Shown one piece after another: positions 61,271 through 64,000 of a stretch of 64,000 nucleotides of DNA. The stretch comes from UBA9647 sp049522195 (GTDB lineage: Bacteria > Bacteroidota > Ignavibacteria > UBA10030). The translations under genes and the position numbers were made by a program. Where the stretch lies: positions 6,577 through 70,576 of the forward strand of contig JBEKOB010000007.1 of the NCBI GenBank assembly GCA_049522195.1, written 5' to 3'. The notes under the pieces are model-generated. The model was not told the origin of the DNA and did no database searches. It saw only the letters and a list, made by a program, of their open reading frames with translations. Positions within the stretch are counted from its first letter, which is position 1. Each line of letters opens with the position of its first letter.

Positions 61271-61807
61271 ATGAATCCTGAATCACGCTCTCTTGCTTCC
61301 TACATCCGGACTGTCCCAGATTTCCCGAAACAAGGCATCATGTTTCGTGATATTACTACGCTCCTGAAGGATGCCCACGCATTTCAGCAAGCCGTGGAGG
61401 TGCTCTACGCGCGCTACAAGGGAGAGCGTATCTCGAAGGTCGTTTGTGTCGAATCGAGGGGATTCATACTGGGAGCAGCCCTGGCGCTTAGACTTCAAGC
61501 CGGCTTTGTCCCGATCAGAAAAAAAGGAAAACTCCCTGCGACCACCCTGCGCCAGGAATACGCATTGGAATACGGCAGCGACGAAATCGAAGTTCATAAG
61601 GATGCGATCGATGCAGGCGAACGGGTCCTGATCCATGATGATTTGCTCGCTACGGGTGGGACTGTAACGGCTGCCTGCAAGCTTGTTGAAAATCTCGGGG
61701 GCACAATTGTGGGGCTGTCGTTCTTGATAGAGCTCAGCTTTCTCAAAGGCCGGGCTCAGCTAGGGTCGTATGATGTTTTTTCAATCATTCAGTACGACGC
61801 TGAATGA
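61271..61807 (+). CDS. apt: Adenine phosphoribosyltransferase
   Basis: A 178-residue salvage enzyme making AMP from adenine and PRPP. VPDFPKQGIMFRDITTLL, VESRGFILGAALALR and the PRPP-binding VLIHDDLLATGGT are family marks. ATG at 61271 is preferred to GTG at 61259, because it gives the usual N terminus. It lies 24 bp after the hydratase gene. Confidence 0.94.
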   Translation: MNPESRSLASYIRTVPDFPKQGIMFRDITTLLKDAHAFQQAVEVLYARYKGERISKVVCVESRGFILGAALALRLQAGFVPIRKKGKLPATTLRQEYALEYGSDEIEVHKDAIDAGERVLIHDDLLATGGTVTAACKLVENLGGTIVGLSFLIELSFLKGRAQLGSYDVFSIIQYDAE

Positions 61808-61823
61808 ACAAGATATTCATCAT

Positions 61824-61852
61824 AGCCCCTCGTCGTGAGGGGCTCGTTGTTT
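61824..61852 (+). terminator. Terminator-like hairpin between apt and bcp
   Basis: AGCCCCTC and GAGGGGCT form an 8-bp stem with a 5-base loop, then CGTTGTTT. The T tract is poor. It ends 12 bp before the bcp start, so it may be a leaky terminator. Confidence 0.55.
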
Positions 61853-61864
61853 CAGGGAGAAGGT

Positions 61865-62329
61865 ATGCTCAGTACCGGCGTTCAGGCACCCGAGTTTGAG
61901 ATTCAGCTCCATACTGGCGAGCTCTTTCGCCTCAGCGACCTCCGGGGCAAACATCACCTCGCCTTGTTTTTCTACCCGAAAGACTTCACCTACGGCTGCA
62001 CCAAGGAAGTGTGCAATTTCCGAAACCATTTTGCAGAACTGAGTGCGCTCGGGGCAGTCGTCATTGGAGTAAGTCGGGATCCTCTTGAAAGCCACGCGAG
62101 TTTTGCGAGCAAGCACGCTCTGCCGTTTTCACTCGCGTCGGATCCGGACCTTCACCTTGCCCAGCTGTACGAAGCCGTGGGACTGGGTGGGCTCTGGCTC
62201 AAACGAATCACGTATGTGATCGACAAGGACGGAGTGATCAGGGGCGTACTGCATCACGAGATCCTTGTCGATGCCCATTGGCAGCGAACCATCGATTTGC
62301 TGAAGACATTGAACGGTCCAACCACATGA
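61865..62329 (+). CDS. bcp: Bcp/PrxQ-type thioredoxin-dependent peroxiredoxin
   Basis: A 154-residue atypical peroxiredoxin reducing peroxides through thioredoxin. The peroxidatic and resolving Cys are in DFTYGCTKEVCNFR, spaced five residues apart as in PrxQ/Bcp. The usual Pro before Gly-Cys (TPGCT) is Tyr here. VIGVSRDPLESHASFASKHALPF and the later D-G-V-I are typical. GGGAGAAGG precedes the ATG. It overlaps tnaA by 4 bp. Confidence 0.93.
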   Translation: MLSTGVQAPEFEIQLHTGELFRLSDLRGKHHLALFFYPKDFTYGCTKEVCNFRNHFAELSALGAVVIGVSRDPLESHASFASKHALPFSLASDPDLHLAQLYEAVGLGGLWLKRITYVIDKDGVIRGVLHHEILVDAHWQRTIDLLKTLNGPTT

Positions 62330-63696
62330 AGACTATCATCGAACCATTCAAAATTAAATCCGTTGAGCCAATCCGTTTCACAACTCCGGAAGATCGTGAC
62401 GCGATACTTCGGAAGGCATTCTACAATCCGTTCCTCATCCGTGCTGATGATGTGCTGATCGATTTGTTGACGGACAGCGGGACTTCCGCGATGAGCGCGA
62501 AGCAGTGGGCCGGCATTATGGACGGAGACGAGGCATATGCAGGGTCTCGCAGTTTCTTCCGGTTCGAGGATGCCGTCAGAAGACTGACGGGTTTCAAGCA
62601 CATTATTCCAACCCATCAAGGGAGGGCCGCAGAGAAAATTCTCTTCACGCTTGTCGGGAAGAAGGGGAAGTACATCCCTAACAATACACACTTCGATACG
62701 ACCCGCGCAAATGTGGAATTCTCCGGAGCAGAGGCAGTGGATCTGCAAACGGAGGAGGGAAAGCAACCTGATCTCATCGCCGATTTCAAAGGGAACATGA
62801 ACATCCCTGCACTTGATGCCTTCATCGAGAGGATCGGGGCGGAGAACATTCCACTCTGCATGATCACTATCACAAACAATTCTGGTGGCGGCCAGCCAGT
62901 TTCGATGGCCAATATCCGCGAGACCAAGAAACTGCTCCAACGGTACGGGATTCCGCTGTTCCTGGACGCTTGCCGGTTTGCCGAAAACGCCTTCTTCATC
63001 AAGAAGCGCGAACCCGGCTACGCGCACAAGTCCGCCGCGGAGATTGCACATGAAATGTTTTCCTACGCTGACGGCTGCACAATGAGTGCAAAGAAGGACG
63101 CTTTCGTCAATATGGGAGGCTTCCTGGCGCTCAATGATGATTCGCTCGCGATGAATGCGCGCAACCTGCTGATTGTCACCGAAGGTTTTACTACCTACGG
63201 AGGCCTCGCAGGTAGGGATCTCGAGGCCATCGCCCAAGGTCTTGAAGAAATTCTCGATGAACACTACCTGACCTATCGGATTCGATCTGTCGAATACCTG
63301 GGGGAGAAGCTCGTGGAGGGAGGCGTGCCTATCGTTGAGCCGCCGGGAGGTCACGCCATCTATCTTGACGCAAAACGATTCGCCGGACACATACCACCTG
63401 ACCAATATCCGGGCCAGGCCATCGTGTGCGAACTCTACCGCGCGGGAGGAATCCGTTCAGTAGAGATTGGGAGCGTTATGTTCGGAAAATACGATTCGGC
63501 AGGGAAACTCATTCCACCCCCGATGGAATTAGTGCGGCTGGCAATTCCAAGGAGAGTATATACCCAGAGTCACATCGACTACGTGATTGAGGTAGTTCTT
63601 GACGTTTTCTCCCGCCGAAAATCACTCCGGGGTCTGAAAATCACAGAGGAGGCGCCTGTCCTCCGCCATTTCACAGCGAAATTTGAAATGCTTTGA
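62326..63696 (+). CDS. tnaA: Tryptophanase
   Basis: A 456-residue PLP beta-eliminating lyase converting tryptophan to indole, pyruvate and ammonia. The Schiff-base Lys is in CTMSAKKDAFVNMGG. Two positions distinguish it from tyrosine phenol-lyase: FDTT carries Asp where that enzyme has Thr, and VEIGS lacks the Arg of its MERG. ITNNSGGGQPVSMANI, FLDACRFAENAFFI and YGGLAGRDLEA are family blocks. It starts inside the bcp stop (ATGA), with no room for a TnaC-type leader peptide. Confidence 0.95.
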   Translation: MKTIIEPFKIKSVEPIRFTTPEDRDAILRKAFYNPFLIRADDVLIDLLTDSGTSAMSAKQWAGIMDGDEAYAGSRSFFRFEDAVRRLTGFKHIIPTHQGRAAEKILFTLVGKKGKYIPNNTHFDTTRANVEFSGAEAVDLQTEEGKQPDLIADFKGNMNIPALDAFIERIGAENIPLCMITITNNSGGGQPVSMANIRETKKLLQRYGIPLFLDACRFAENAFFIKKREPGYAHKSAAEIAHEMFSYADGCTMSAKKDAFVNMGGFLALNDDSLAMNARNLLIVTEGFTTYGGLAGRDLEAIAQGLEEILDEHYLTYRIRSVEYLGEKLVEGGVPIVEPPGGHAIYLDAKRFAGHIPPDQYPGQAIVCELYRAGGIRSVEIGSVMFGKYDSAGKLIPPPMELVRLAIPRRVYTQSHIDYVIEVVLDVFSRRKSLRGLKITEEAPVLRHFTAKFEML

Positions 63697-63794
63697 TACA
63701 AAGATTTCCTGACTGAGCATGCCGGGAAGACCAGAAAAGCGTTGCATCCGAGGCTCAATCTTCATAAATTCTGCGAGAAAAATCCAGGGATGAA

Positions 63795-64000
63795 ATGATA
63801 AAATGCACCGTCTGCCTTGCAGAAAACGACGATTTTGCGGTGACATGTACCAAATGCAAGGCATTTCTCCAGAACCGAATTCCAAACCTGGATCTATTTG
63901 ACACTGCGTGGAAAGTTCTGGATTCTCCTCGCCAGGCTTTCCGGACCATCACACTTGCCGAGCACAAGAACTACGTTCTTTTCCTGTTTTCGCTTTTTGG
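63795..64000 (+). CDS. Zinc-ribbon membrane protein, N-terminal fragment (runs off the right edge)
   Basis: The first 68 codons are present. MIKCTVCLAENDDFAVTCTK is a short zinc ribbon with two CxxC knuckles (CTVC and CTKC). Then DTAWKVLDSPRQAFRTITLA leads into a hydrophobic stretch (YVLFLFSLF) that should be the first membrane helix. The layout resembles zinc-ribbon proteins with a YIP1-like membrane domain; the function is unknown. An earlier ATG at 63790 meets a stop after one codon. AGGGATG precedes the start. Confidence 0.7.
   Translation, partial: MIKCTVCLAENDDFAVTCTKCKAFLQNRIPNLDLFDTAWKVLDSPRQAFRTITLAEHKNYVLFLFSLF

Noticed and set aside
62200..62326. TnaC-like leader peptide before tnaA
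   Set aside because: The region is the coding end of bcp and tnaA overlaps its stop.

Overview
The window reads as an ordinary chromosome segment of a diderm (Gram-negative) bacterium with mid-range GC. It holds about 57 protein genes (two of them cut by the window edges) and three tRNA genes, with no phage, insertion sequence, CRISPR array or rRNA. LolC/E, LolD and Lnt imply an outer membrane with lipoproteins. BshC (bacillithiol), a DUF3098-like membrane protein, weak or absent Shine-Dalgarno sequences at many starts and several -10 boxes of the TAnnTTTG type suggest the Bacteroidota/Chlorobiota side of the FCB group, perhaps an Ignavibacteria-like lineage. That placement is inference; no marker was compared.

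Layout. 0-5 kb, minus strand: class V aminotransferase, a sugar-binding protein fused to a MalF-type permease, 6-phosphofructokinase and the start of an exported protein. 5.3-7.8 kb, plus: ChbG/YdjC-like deacetylase, TPR lipoprotein, small membrane protein. 7.9-23 kb, plus: tRNA-Arg, proS, an aldehyde dehydrogenase, dnaE, trxA, aspS, an AtuA-type pair, prfB with its programmed frameshift, and a LolCDE-type exporter. 23-32.7 kb, plus: a possible small RNA, tRNA-Lys and tRNA-Leu, then a chain of tightly packed genes (CMD family, acyP, ispF, DedA, PAP2, lnt, threonine aldolase, thioesterase, trpE, trpG, LOG). 32.7-44.6 kb, plus: the translation and RNA block rimP-nusA-infB-rbfA-truB-ribF-rpsO-pnp, then aroA and a MalK/UgpC-type ATPase. 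44.6-48.3 kb, minus: nucleoside salvage (cdd, tdk, punA) with bshC. 48.4-56.3 kb, minus: a seven-gene chain with two cobalamin-type radical SAM enzymes, two glycosyltransferases, two methyltransferases and a nucleotidyltransferase-like protein. 56.7-64 kb, plus: PASTA protein, rpe, an AsnC-type regulator and glnA, enoyl-CoA hydratase, apt, a bcp-type peroxiredoxin with tnaA, and the start of a zinc-ribbon protein.

Regulation. Several intergenic regions carry promoters of one form: TTGNNN (often TTGCA), 16-17 bp, then TATATT or a close relative. Terminator hairpins often sit directly in front of the next start codon (rimP, aroA, the 23.2 kb gene, bcp). In at least two cases the promoter lies upstream of the terminator, which suggests attenuated leaders.

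The segment most likely to encode something not yet described is the 48.4-56.3 kb chain, which looks like a pathway for a modified lipid or glycan. The other leads are the 23.09-23.17 kb RNA, the rimP leader attenuator and the binding-protein/permease fusion.
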